From contig JAQGKD010000029.1 in the NCBI GenBank assembly GCA_028290285.1, forward strand, positions 32,832 through 96,831: a DNA stretch of 64,000 nt, given 5' to 3'. The notes beneath the pieces are model-generated. The model was not told the DNA's origin. It saw nothing but the letters and a program-made list of their open reading frames with translations, and did not search any database. Source of the DNA: Hyphomicrobiales bacterium. Its GTDB lineage: Bacteria > Pseudomonadota > Alphaproteobacteria > Rhizobiales > Beijerinckiaceae. Positions within the stretch are counted from its first letter, which is position 1. Each line of letters opens with the position of its first letter. The translations under genes were made by a program, and so were the position numbers. Below are positions 25,513-33,362 of this stretch, in pieces.

Positions 25513-25889
25513 TCGACGCCACCCGGCCCGCCGCCCGCGCGCTTGTTGTCGAGGACGAAGAACTCGTCCGCGAAATCCTGATTTGGGCCTTCGAGGACCT
25601 GGGGTTCGAGGTGACGGTCGCGTCCAGTGGCGACGAGGCAGCTGGCATGTTCCGGTCCACCGCCCAATTCGACGTCCTTTTCACGGACATCCGTATGCCA
25701 GGCGCGATCGACGGCTGGACCCTGGCCGAGAAGGCCAGGGAGGTTTCCCCCGCCCTGCCCGTCATCTATGCCAGCGGCTTCAGTTCCGAGCCGCCCCGGC
25801 AGGTCCCGCAAAGCGTCTTCCTCCAGAAGCCGCTCCGAACCGATGCATTGCGTCAGGCGTTGATCGCACTCGGGATGCCTATTTCCTGA
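25509..25889 (+). CDS. single-domain response regulator
   Basis: This 126-residue CheY-like receiver has ALVVEDEELVREILIWAF with the acidic pair, phospho-acceptor Asp60 (DVLFTDIRMPG) and Lys in VFLQKPLRTD. It has no output domain, so it must act by protein contact or as a phosphate sink. Its ATG overlaps the kinase stop by four bases, so it is the cognate partner of the ethylene-receptor-like kinase. The downstream GST gene starts 28 bases later. Confidence 0.88.
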   Translation: MIDATRPAARALVVEDEELVREILIWAFEDLGFEVTVASSGDEAAGMFRSTAQFDVLFTDIRMPGAIDGWTLAEKAREVSPALPVIYASGFSSEPPRQVPQSVFLQKPLRTDALRQALIALGMPIS

Positions 25890-25917
25890 TCGAGGAAGCC
25901 TCGCCGAGGAGCTTCGC

Positions 25918-26634
25918 ATGACCCTGCAACTCTATTACTGGCCTGGCCTGCCGGGGCGTGGCGAATTCGTGCGTCTCGCCCTGGAACAGGCTGGCGCGCC
26001 CTATGTGGATCTGGTCCGCGACACGCCCAAGGGCATGGCCGCGCTCATGGAAATCATGGAGGATGAGGGGGCGACGCCGCCCTTCGCTCCGCCCTTCCTG
26101 AAAGATGGAAAGCATATCATCGGCCAGACCGCCGCGATCCTTTTACATCTGGGAGACACGCTCAACCTCACGCCGCGCGATCCTTTCAAGCGAATCTGGG
26201 TCCACCAGATGCAACTCACCATCGTGGATGCGGTCGCCGAGGTGCACAATGTGCATCATCCCATTGCAGTCAGCGCGTATTACGAAGACCAGAAGCCGGA
26301 AGCCCGCCGCGCCGCGAAAGCGTTTCGCGACGAGCGGATCCCAAAGTTCCTCGGCTGGTTCGAGCGAATTCTGGGCAATGACGAGCGCGGCGGAAAATGG
26401 CTTGCGGGTCGCTCCGTCAGTTATGCCGACCTATCGCTGTTTCACCTCGTGGAGGGCCTGCGTTACGCGTTCCCGAAGGCGATGAAACGACACCAGCCAG
26501 AGCTGCCTCGTGTCATGGCCCTCGCGGACGCGGTGCGGGATTTGCCCAATATTGCCGCCTATCTGAAAAGCCCGCGCCGCCTTGCCTTCAACGAGGACGG
26601 TATCTTCCGCCATTATCCAGAGCTGGACGGATGA
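25918..26634 (+). CDS. glutathione S-transferase
   Basis: This 238-residue protein starts MTLQLYYWPGLPGRGEFVRL with the thioredoxin-fold N-terminal domain. The glutathione-binding turn is at PPFLKDGKHIIGQTAAIL, and an all-helical C-terminal domain follows (AGRSVSYADLSLFHLVEGL). A GAGGAG site precedes the ATG. It follows the two-component pair on the same strand and could be co-transcribed. No signalling role is implied. It resembles the sigma/alpha-like GSTs used in detoxification. Confidence 0.85.
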   Translation: MTLQLYYWPGLPGRGEFVRLALEQAGAPYVDLVRDTPKGMAALMEIMEDEGATPPFAPPFLKDGKHIIGQTAAILLHLGDTLNLTPRDPFKRIWVHQMQLTIVDAVAEVHNVHHPIAVSAYYEDQKPEARRAAKAFRDERIPKFLGWFERILGNDERGGKWLAGRSVSYADLSLFHLVEGLRYAFPKAMKRHQPELPRVMALADAVRDLPNIAAYLKSPRRLAFNEDGIFRHYPELDG

Positions 26635-26637
26635 CGG

Positions 26638-27735
26638 TCACGCCCGCAAGCCGAGACGCTGCATGCGCGGCAGCACCTCATCGCGCATGGCCGGGAAATC
26701 GGAGATGTAGTTGACGAGCCCGAGCGCCGCCCCGTCCAGTCCCGCGTCGCTCATGCGCTTAAAGCTTTCCGCGGCATCGTCGTAGCTGCCGATGACGGGA
26801 TAGGTGCCGACGCCGCTGATGAGCCGCTCCTTCAGCCGTTTCATCGCATCGAAGGCCGTCTTGCGGCCCTTGGTGCGGATGACCGCCGCATGTTCCGCAG
26901 CCTCCCAATCGCCCATGTCGTAGACGATGTAATGATAGTAATCCTCTGCTTCCTTGCGCGTGGGACGGCAGATCAAGTGTCCGCTCGCATAGACCCCGAC
27001 CTTGCGTGCCGCATCGCTGGTCGATTCGCGCACTGTGCGGACCTCGTCGGCCAGGGTGTCGAGTTCGACGATCGTCATGAACAGGGCATCGGCGTGATTG
27101 GCTGCGAACGAGCGCCCTTCCGCTGAATTGCCGGCGCTGATCAGCAAGGGCTCGCCGTCACCCCATGGCTTTGGCTTCGACAGCACACCCTTCAAATCGA
27201 AGAAACGCCCGGCGAAATCGAAGGGCTCCGTCTCGCTCCAGACCCTCTTGCAGAGGGCGACCCATTCCTCCGTGTAGGCATAGCGCGCATCGTGATCGCG
27301 CAACTCGACGCCGAACATGTCGAATTCGCCCTTGTTCCAACCCGACACGATGTTGAGGCAGAAACGGCCGCGCCCGATATGATCGGCCGTGACGATCTGC
27401 TTGGCCGCAAATATCGGATTGATGAAAGCAACATGCAGCGTGCCGGAAACGGAGATGCCTTCGGTCGCCGCGAGCAGTCCGGCCGCCCAGGTCAGCGTCT
27501 CGAAGGATGAACCCTCGGTATCGGTCTCGCCTTTGTAGCCATGCCAGCGCCCGATGGGCAGCAGGAACTCGAGCCCAGCCTTGTCGGCCAGACGCGCCGC
27601 CGTGAGATTATTCTCGAAGGACGCGTCCCACCGCTCCGGTGCCTTGGTCATCGTCATGCCGCCGGAGCAGTTCATCGCGAACAGGCCGAGCTTGAATTTG
27701 TTCGGCCCGGCCATGCGGGTATTCGGTCTGATCAT
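26638..27735 (-). CDS. LLM-class (luciferase-like) flavin-dependent monooxygenase
   Basis: This 365-residue protein has KLGLFAMNCSGGMTMTKAPE and LADKAGLEFLLPIGRWHGY, then the family marks ISVSGTLHVAFINPIFAAKQ, HIGRGRFCLNIVSGWNKGEF and LLISAGNSAEGRSFAAN. It is close in layout to RutA and dimethylsulfone/alkanesulfonate monooxygenases, which use FMNH2 and O2. No flavin reductase is adjacent. The gene converges on the GST gene with 3 bases between them. A substrate-binding protein gene lies directly upstream, which suggests uptake and oxidation of one sulfur or nitrogen compound (inference). Confidence 0.85.
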   Translation of the reverse strand: MIRPNTRMAGPNKFKLGLFAMNCSGGMTMTKAPERWDASFENNLTAARLADKAGLEFLLPIGRWHGYKGETDTEGSSFETLTWAAGLLAATEGISVSGTLHVAFINPIFAAKQIVTADHIGRGRFCLNIVSGWNKGEFDMFGVELRDHDARYAYTEEWVALCKRVWSETEPFDFAGRFFDLKGVLSKPKPWGDGEPLLISAGNSAEGRSFAANHADALFMTIVELDTLADEVRTVRESTSDAARKVGVYASGHLICRPTRKEAEDYYHYIVYDMGDWEAAEHAAVIRTKGRKTAFDAMKRLKERLISGVGTYPVIGSYDDAAESFKRMSDAGLDGAALGLVNYISDFPAMRDEVLPRMQRLGLRA

Positions 27736-27787
27736 CGAAAGGTCCTGAAACTTTGCAGTTGAAATGCGCGGCAGCGAACCGGTGCCC

Positions 27788-28813
27788 CTATTTGAAGGGT
27801 CCCAGCGCCTTCACGGCGGCGTCCACGAAGGAGGAATCCACGATCTTTGAGAGATCGAGCTTGCTCTCGACCAGCCCCTGAGACGTATAGAAATCGAGGT
27901 CGCGCTGCAGGCTTTCAACATTCACCTTGCCGTCCGGGTCCATGCCCGTGGGCGTAATCTTGCGCAGCAGGTCGGCATTCTTCACCGAGGTATATTCGGT
28001 CAGGATGGCGATCACCTCATCCGACGTCTCGCCCGCGAGATGGCCGTCCTTGAGGGCTTTCAGGTAGAACCTGATGCCGCGCACATAGGCCTTCATGAAG
28101 CGCGTCGCGAGATCGGTCTTCTTGGCGAAATCCTCGGCGTATATGAGGGTCGCGATCTGATGGTTCGGATAAATCTGATCGTCTCGCGTGATCTCCACCG
28201 CTTGCCCGCCCTGCACGGCCAGTGTCGCGATGGGCTCGATAGTTGCGCCCGCATCCACCGACTTGTTCTGCATGGCGATGAGATGATCGGGGAAGGAGAG
28301 GTTCAGAGTATCGACATCGGCGTAGGTCAGGCCGACTGACGTCAGCATCACGTTGAGCATCGCCGTATTGCTGACACCTGGCGCGTTCATCGCGACCTTC
28401 ATGCCTTTCAGGTCCTTCAGCGTCTTGAAACGCCCGGAATCGACGAGGTCTTTGCGGACGATCAGCTTTGTCGCGCCATAACCCGGCGTCGATTGCGCCT
28501 TGTCCGCGACGATGCGCAGGCTGATCTTGCGCGCGACCGCATTGTACATCCCCGCAGACGGTGACCCGGCGCCGACATCGAGCTGCCCTGCCCCCATCGG
28601 CGCAACCATCGTTGCAGCCGACTGGAAGACGGTCATCTTGACCTCGAGTCCCTCGTCCTTGAAGAATCCCTTCTTGTCGGCAATGAAGATCGGTGCGTCG
28701 CTGATGGCGCCCAGCGTTCCCACGCGCACTTCCGTCAGCCCCTGCGCACAGGCGTGACCAGCGGCAAATATCAGTGCGATGCGGATGGCAGCGCGACGCC
28801 AGTGTGCGGACAT
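27788..28813 (-). CDS. NitT/TauT-type ABC transporter substrate-binding protein
   Basis: This 341-residue secreted protein has a signal peptide ending HACAQ. It then reads VRVGTLGAISDAPIFIADKK, GFFKDEGLEVKMTVFQSAAT and GAGSPSAGMYNAVARK, the start of SsuA/TauA-like receptors for sulfonates, nitrate or thiamine precursors. No permease or ATPase genes of this type are nearby. A GGGAGG site precedes the ATG. It probably forms one transcript with the LLM monooxygenase (52-base gap). The 104 bases to the cytochrome gene hold no gene. Confidence 0.82.
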   Translation of the reverse strand: MSAHWRRAAIRIALIFAAGHACAQGLTEVRVGTLGAISDAPIFIADKKGFFKDEGLEVKMTVFQSAATMVAPMGAGQLDVGAGSPSAGMYNAVARKISLRIVADKAQSTPGYGATKLIVRKDLVDSGRFKTLKDLKGMKVAMNAPGVSNTAMLNVMLTSVGLTYADVDTLNLSFPDHLIAMQNKSVDAGATIEPIATLAVQGGQAVEITRDDQIYPNHQIATLIYAEDFAKKTDLATRFMKAYVRGIRFYLKALKDGHLAGETSDEVIAILTEYTSVKNADLLRKITPTGMDPDGKVNVESLQRDLDFYTSQGLVESKLDLSKIVDSSFVDAAVKALGPFK

Positions 28814-28917
28814 ACAATTACCTCCCGAATGCCGGCCCGCCTGCTGGCGTTGGCCGTGCGCGCTTGGCGCTTGCCGGAACTATGGCGGCGCGTGCCTCCG
28901 GGATCAAGCGCCAGGCG

Positions 28918-29415
28918 CTATTGCGGTGGGGGCGTAAGGCGCATCGTGAACATGTTCACCTTGTCGTTCGGCCCGAACGGACCCGGCACCTTGTTGGAGA
29001 TGGCCGGTAGGTTCTTGAGGTAGAGGGCAATCGAGCGGACATCGCTGTCCGTCAGGTTGGCGAAATCCCGCCAGGGCATGATGGGAGCCAGTTCCCGGCC
29101 ATCCGGCCGCTTGCCGGTCTTGAGGGCCGTGACAATCTGGTCGACCGACCAGTTGCCGAGTCCCGTCTCCTTGTCCGGAGTGAGATTTGGCCCGGCAAAA
29201 GCGCCGAGTCCCTGGATGACGAACGCGACATCCGAACCACCCAGAGTACGGCTGACATCCCGCTTGCCCATGAAATTGCCCGGCGTATGGCAATCGTTGC
29301 AGCCGGCGAAGGACGCGAGATACTTGCCTCGCGCGACATTGGCGGTCTGCGCATGAGCAGCCCCGGTGCTCGCGGCGATGGCCGCCAGCAGAACGATTGC
29401 GGAATACTTCCCCAT
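28918..29415 (-). CDS. class I c-type cytochrome
   Basis: This 165-residue protein starts at ATG 29415 after a GGAGGAC site, with a signal peptide ending AAHAQ. The haem site is CNDCH and the likely axial Met lies in IMPWRDFANLTDSD. The segment FIQGLGAFAGPNLTPDKETG and a C-terminal PGPFGPND linker resemble cytochromes coupled to dehydrogenases. It is upstream of and in the same direction as the receptor and LLM genes. Electron partner is not identified. Confidence 0.85.
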   Translation of the reverse strand: MGKYSAIVLLAAIAASTGAAHAQTANVARGKYLASFAGCNDCHTPGNFMGKRDVSRTLGGSDVAFVIQGLGAFAGPNLTPDKETGLGNWSVDQIVTALKTGKRPDGRELAPIMPWRDFANLTDSDVRSIALYLKNLPAISNKVPGPFGPNDKVNMFTMRLTPPPQ

Positions 29416-29495
29416 GGTCAGTCCTCCCCTTGTCATCGGGGATGATGAAACCAGATTGCTTGCTGTACTTCAAGTATATGCAGAATCGGTCGAAG

Positions 29496-30257
29496 TCAGC
29501 TCTTCAATTTGTATCCCGTCTTGAACATCCAGGCGACGATGGCCATGCAGACACCCAGGAACACGAGCGTCATGGTCAAGCTGACGCCGACGGAGACGTC
29601 GGCCTTGTCGTAAAAACTCCAGCGAAAGCCGCTGACGAGATAGACGACGGGGTTGAACAGGGTCACCTTCTGCCAGAACGGCGGAAGCATGTGGATGGAA
29701 TAGAAACTGCCGCCCAGAAACGTGAGGGGCGTGATGATGAGAAGCGGCACGATCTGCAGCTTCTCGAAGCCGTCGGCCCAAATGCCGATGATGAATCCGA
29801 GCAGGCTGAAGCTCACGGATGTGAGAACGAGGAACACCAGCATCCAGATCGGGTGCTCGATGCGCAAGGGCACGAAGAGCCCGGCAGTGGCAAGGATGAT
29901 GAGGCCCAGCACGATCGACTTTGTCGCGGCGGCGCCGACATAGCTCACCACGATTTCGAAGAACGAGATTGGCGCTGACAACAGCTCGTAGATCGTGCCT
30001 GTGAACTTCGGGAAGTAGATCCCGAACGAGGCATTGGCGATGCTCTGCGTCAGCAGCGACAGCATGACGAGGCCCGGCACGATGAAGGCCCCGTAGCTCA
30101 CGCCGTCGATTTCCGTGATGCGTGAGCCGATGGCCGCGCCGAAGACCACAAAATAAAGAGAGGTGGAGATGACGGGCGAGACGATGCTCTGCAACAGAGT
30201 GCGCCATGTGCGCGCCATCTCGAACATGTAGATCGCGCGGATCGCATACGGGTTCAT
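29496..30257 (-). CDS. ABC-2 type transporter permease
   Basis: This 253-residue protein starts at ATG 30257 and has six hydrophobic helices. It contains the ABC-2 signature region [20 protein letters not shown] and the C-terminal [20 protein letters not shown], followed by [15 protein letters not shown]. Members export polysaccharides or drugs. Its start overlaps the ATPase gene stop by four bases. The substrate is unknown. Confidence 0.85.
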   Translation of the reverse strand: MNPYAIRAIYMFEMARTWRTLLQSIVSPVISTSLYFVVFGAAIGSRITEIDGVSYGAFIVPGLVMLSLLTQSIANASFGIYFPKFTGTIYELLSAPISFFEIVVSYVGAAATKSIVLGLIILATAGLFVPLRIEHPIWMLVFLVLTSVSFSLLGFIIGIWADGFEKLQIVPLLIITPLTFLGGSFYSIHMLPPFWQKVTLFNPVVYLVSGFRWSFYDKADVSVGVSLTMTLVFLGVCMAIVAWMFKTGYKLKS

Positions 30258-31180
30258 GGCCGATCCTTCACGAGGCTGACGAAAATATCTTCGAGCGACG
30301 ATTGCTTGGTTTCGAGATCGCGGAAGCGGATGCCCTCCGTCGCGAGCCCATGCAGCAGCGTGGTGATGCCCGTTCGCTCGCTCTGCGTGTCGTAGACGTA
30401 GACGAGATCGTGGCCGTCGTTGGCAAGATGCAGATCGAATTCGGCGAGCGAAGCTGGCAGCTGTGTGAGCGGGTGATCGAGATGCAACAGCAGTTCCTTT
30501 TTGCCGAGCTTCCGCATCAACTCGGCCTTGTTCTCGACGAGGATCAATTCGCCGTTGCTGATGACGCCGATCCTGTCGGCCATCTCTTCGGCTTCCTCGA
30601 TGTAATGCGTGGTGAGGATGATGGTGACGCCCGTCTCCCGAAGGGCACGGACCATGTTCCACATGTCGCGGCGCAGCTCGACATCGACACCGGCGGTGGG
30701 CTCGTCAAGGAAGAGGATGCTCGGCTCGTGCGACAAAGCCTTGGCGATCAGCACGCGCCGTTTCATGCCGCCAGAAAGCGTCATGATCCGGCTGTCGCGC
30801 TTGTCCCACAAGGACAGGTCCTTGAGCACTTTTTCGATATGCGCGGCGTTGCGCGGCTTGCCGAAAAGGCCCCGGCTGAATGTCACAGTTGCGATGACGG
30901 TCTCGAAGGCATCGGTCGTCAGTTCCTGTGGAACGAGGCCGATCTTGGCACGAGCGGCGCGATAGTCGCGCACGATATCGTGTCCATCCGCGAGCACCGT
31001 TCCACCGCTGGGCGTCACGATGCCGCAAATAATGCTGATGAGTGTCGTCTTTCCGGCGCCGTTCGGGCCGAGCAGCGCAAAGATTTCCCCGCGGCGAATG
31101 TCGAGGTCGATGCCTTTGAGGGCCTTGAAGCCGGTCGCGTAGGTCTTCGACAGATTGGATATGGAGATGATCGGCTGCAT
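30254..31180 (-). CDS. ABC-2 type transporter ATP-binding protein
   Basis: This 308-residue protein begins [20 protein letters not shown]. It has Walker [14 protein letters not shown], a Q-loop, the ABC signature [15 protein letters not shown], Walker [13 protein letters not shown] and the switch His in [16 protein letters not shown]. It is a CcmA/NodI/YadG-type subunit. The two-gene pair with the permease is complete as an exporter. A C-terminal 70-residue tail follows the nucleotide-binding domain. Confidence 0.92.
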   Translation of the reverse strand: MQPIISISNLSKTYATGFKALKGIDLDIRRGEIFALLGPNGAGKTTLISIICGIVTPSGGTVLADGHDIVRDYRAARAKIGLVPQELTTDAFETVIATVTFSRGLFGKPRNAAHIEKVLKDLSLWDKRDSRIMTLSGGMKRRVLIAKALSHEPSILFLDEPTAGVDVELRRDMWNMVRALRETGVTIILTTHYIEEAEEMADRIGVISNGELILVENKAELMRKLGKKELLLHLDHPLTQLPASLAEFDLHLANDGHDLVYVYDTQSERTGITTLLHGLATEGIRFRDLETKQSSLEDIFVSLVKDRP

Positions 31181-31307
31181 GAAGTCTCTTCGTTAGATGT
31201 CGTTGCGCCATTCATCATGGCCTGCGTGTGCATCGATGCACATCGCATCGACTCCTTACCGCCGCATTGTGTTGCGACCCTTGCGTCAGCCGGAAGGAGA
31301 TTCGCCC

Positions 31308-31523
31308 ATGACGACCTTCACGATCACCACCCACTACGATGGCAACCATGCCATGATCGTCTCTGTGAAAGACGAGAACGAACACGAGGTATCTTCGACT
31401 GAAGCCTTTACAGCCGAACATGCCAAGCGCATCGCCAATGGATATGCCGTGCTGGTGACAAAGACCAGAGCCGATGATGCGCTCGTCCTCGACACGTCTC
31501 TCCCCGAGAAACCGGCCGAGTGA
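31308..31523 (+). CDS. small hypothetical protein
   Basis: This 71-residue soluble protein starts at ATG 31308, preceded by a good AAGGAGA site. It reads MTTFTITTHYDGNHAMIVSV, then KDENEHEVSSTEAFTAEHAK and RIANGYAVLVTKTRADD. It is alpha/beta and acidic, with no known motif. It lies between the divergent ABC ATPase gene and the convergent small gene at 31531. Confidence 0.6.
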   Translation: MTTFTITTHYDGNHAMIVSVKDENEHEVSSTEAFTAEHAKRIANGYAVLVTKTRADDALVLDTSLPEKPAE

Positions 31524-31530
31524 CAGCGGC

Positions 31531-31857
31531 TCAGAGGGCGCTGACCCGTGTCAGCTTCACGGCGACAGGACCGGAGGGCGTGTCGAGCCGGATGGACTCG
31601 GGTCGCGCCTGATCCTCGATCTTGAATGGCAAGCGGAGCGGCGCGGTCCCTTTTGAAATCGCGTCGCCATTGACCAATGTTCCGCCATTCGGAAAATCCA
31701 TCGTCAGCTCGCCGCTGACGCTTGCGCCAGCCTCGGAATAAAGCCCGCGAAAGAAACCGCCGCCCGTGTCCCATCCAGCGACATGGCCGTCGGTGAAGAC
31801 GACTGTGCCACCTGCCCCGCCGGGACGCGGGTAGTCCATCCGAAAAAATCCACGCAT
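31531..31857 (-). CDS. small beta-rich protein, possibly GrlR-like
   Basis: This 108-residue protein starts MRGFFRMDYPRPGGAGGTVV. It continues FTDGHVAGWDTGGGFFRGLY and SGELTMDFPNGG, a pattern of beta strands like the lipocalin-like GrlR family of small regulators. It is the last gene of the TRAP/MatB operon on the minus strand (73 bases after the CoA-transferase gene). GrlR resemblance is weak and I would not rely on it. Confidence 0.45.
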   Translation of the reverse strand: MRGFFRMDYPRPGGAGGTVVFTDGHVAGWDTGGGFFRGLYSEAGASVSGELTMDFPNGGTLVNGDAISKGTAPLRLPFKIEDQARPESIRLDTPSGPVAVKLTRVSAL

Positions 31858-31930
31858 TCTCGTCTCTTTCTTTTGGATGCGAACTCCGTCGCAGTCCGGC
31901 AACGTCCCGCGCTTGCCATGGTTCAGCACT

Positions 31931-33304
31931 TCAAGCGGCTGTCCCAAATCGCGGCGGCGAGTCACCGAGTGGCCCGGCCGGCAAATCCCAGCGCATCGGG
32001 CATCCCGCGACTGTGACAGGCGGCTGAAGGCGCTGGGCTTCCCCCCAATGGGTCGCCTCGGTTTCCAGCGCGAGATCCTCTTCGCTCTCCGGCTTCAAGG
32101 GGGCCAGATCCGCAGAGCGATGAGCGGCGACAAACGCCGCCGTGCGCGCCAGCGATGCTCGGGCCAGCGACATCTCACCGGACGTGAGCCTGAGCGTGAG
32201 CGCGCGCACGGCCGCCGCGGCCATCAGGCAGCCCGTGCCGTAATCGAGCGCCTGAACCGGGAGCGGCACGGGCACCTCGGCCTGCCGGACGCGCATGCCC
32301 TCGGCTGCGAGCCCGGTGCTCATCTGCACGAGCGAGTCGAAGCCCCGCCGCGCCTGCCACGGCCCCGTCCAGCCATATGCGTCGAGTGCAACGTCGATGA
32401 TCTCAGGCGAAAGCTGTTGCAGCCGTGCAGCATCATATCCGAGCGCGGACAGGGCATCGCTGCGATAGCCGTGCACGAGAATGTCGGCTGGCGCGAGCAG
32501 GTCCTCGAACAACTCGCGATCGCGCCTATCGTGAAGGTCGAGGCGCGCCCGGCGTTTGCCGAGCGCTACTTCGGCGAGGACAGCCGGTTCGTCCCAGCCG
32601 GGTGGGTCGATGCGGAGCACATCGGCGCCATAGCCCGCCAGAAAGCGCGTCGCCACGGGCCCGGCGAGGACGCGTGTCAAATCGAGCACGCGGATGCCGG
32701 CGAGCGGACGCCCCGGCGCGGCCGCCCAGCCCTTGCGTGTTCCCGACCTGGTCGTGACCGCCATCAGCGGCTCCGCGCTGACGGCCTGACCCTGTGGATG
32801 CGCGGCCCATTCCTCCAGCGAGCGCATTTTGGCCGCGCAGCCTCCAGCCGCGACCACAGCGTCTTCAAGATCCTGCGCCGGCCATTGCGCCACGGCCTTG
32901 CCGACTTCGGCGCGATCCTCCGCGACACCCAGCACCTTCAGCGCGGCTGCGCGATGATGCGGTGCGTTGGTGTGCAGCCGGATCCAGCCGTCCCGCGCCC
33001 GATAGTCGCCCGCGACCGCATCCCATTGTGGCGGCAGCGACCAGCCGGCGGGCCGGATCGACTTCGAAAACCACATGGACGCAAGCCGCCGGTCCACGGT
33101 GACATCGGGGAGCGGGCCGCCCTGCGCTCGGATGAGTTCCGCAACGGCAAGCCCCGCCGCCGCTGTGCTCGCTGCTGCGAAATCGCTGACCGCGAAGACC
33201 GAGCCGAGCGACCCCTCGCCTATCTCGCGCACGTGCCCAGGCAGATCGGCGCCGCCGCCGAGCCCACTCCAGATCTGTTCGAGCATCGGTCCTGTCTGGC
33301 TCAT
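31931..33304 (-). CDS. family III CoA-transferase with an extra N-terminal domain
   Basis: The start is probably ATG 33304, giving about 457 residues. The CaiB/BaiF core appears only from about residue 207 (LAGIRVLDLTRVLAGPVATR, FLAGYGADVLRIDPPGWDEP) with the probable catalytic Asp in VQALDYGTGCLMAAAAV. The N-terminal 200 residues contain FSKSIRPAGWSLPP, RDGWIRLHTNAPHHRAAAL and AVAAPGRPLAGIR-like linkers, resembling the C-terminal half of another CaiB protein. It is in the operon with MatB, so it may move CoA from malonyl-CoA or succinyl-CoA to another acid (inference). Confidence 0.75.
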   Translation of the reverse strand: MSQTGPMLEQIWSGLGGGADLPGHVREIGEGSLGSVFAVSDFAAASTAAAGLAVAELIRAQGGPLPDVTVDRRLASMWFSKSIRPAGWSLPPQWDAVAGDYRARDGWIRLHTNAPHHRAAALKVLGVAEDRAEVGKAVAQWPAQDLEDAVVAAGGCAAKMRSLEEWAAHPQGQAVSAEPLMAVTTRSGTRKGWAAAPGRPLAGIRVLDLTRVLAGPVATRFLAGYGADVLRIDPPGWDEPAVLAEVALGKRRARLDLHDRRDRELFEDLLAPADILVHGYRSDALSALGYDAARLQQLSPEIIDVALDAYGWTGPWQARRGFDSLVQMSTGLAAEGMRVRQAEVPVPLPVQALDYGTGCLMAAAAVRALTLRLTSGEMSLARASLARTAAFVAAHRSADLAPLKPESEEDLALETEATHWGEAQRLQPPVTVAGCPMRWDLPAGPLGDSPPRFGTAA

Positions 33305-33362
33305 CCGATCTCCCATCCACGAAATCAAGGAGCATCGGATAGCATGGAAACCCCTGCCCCTT

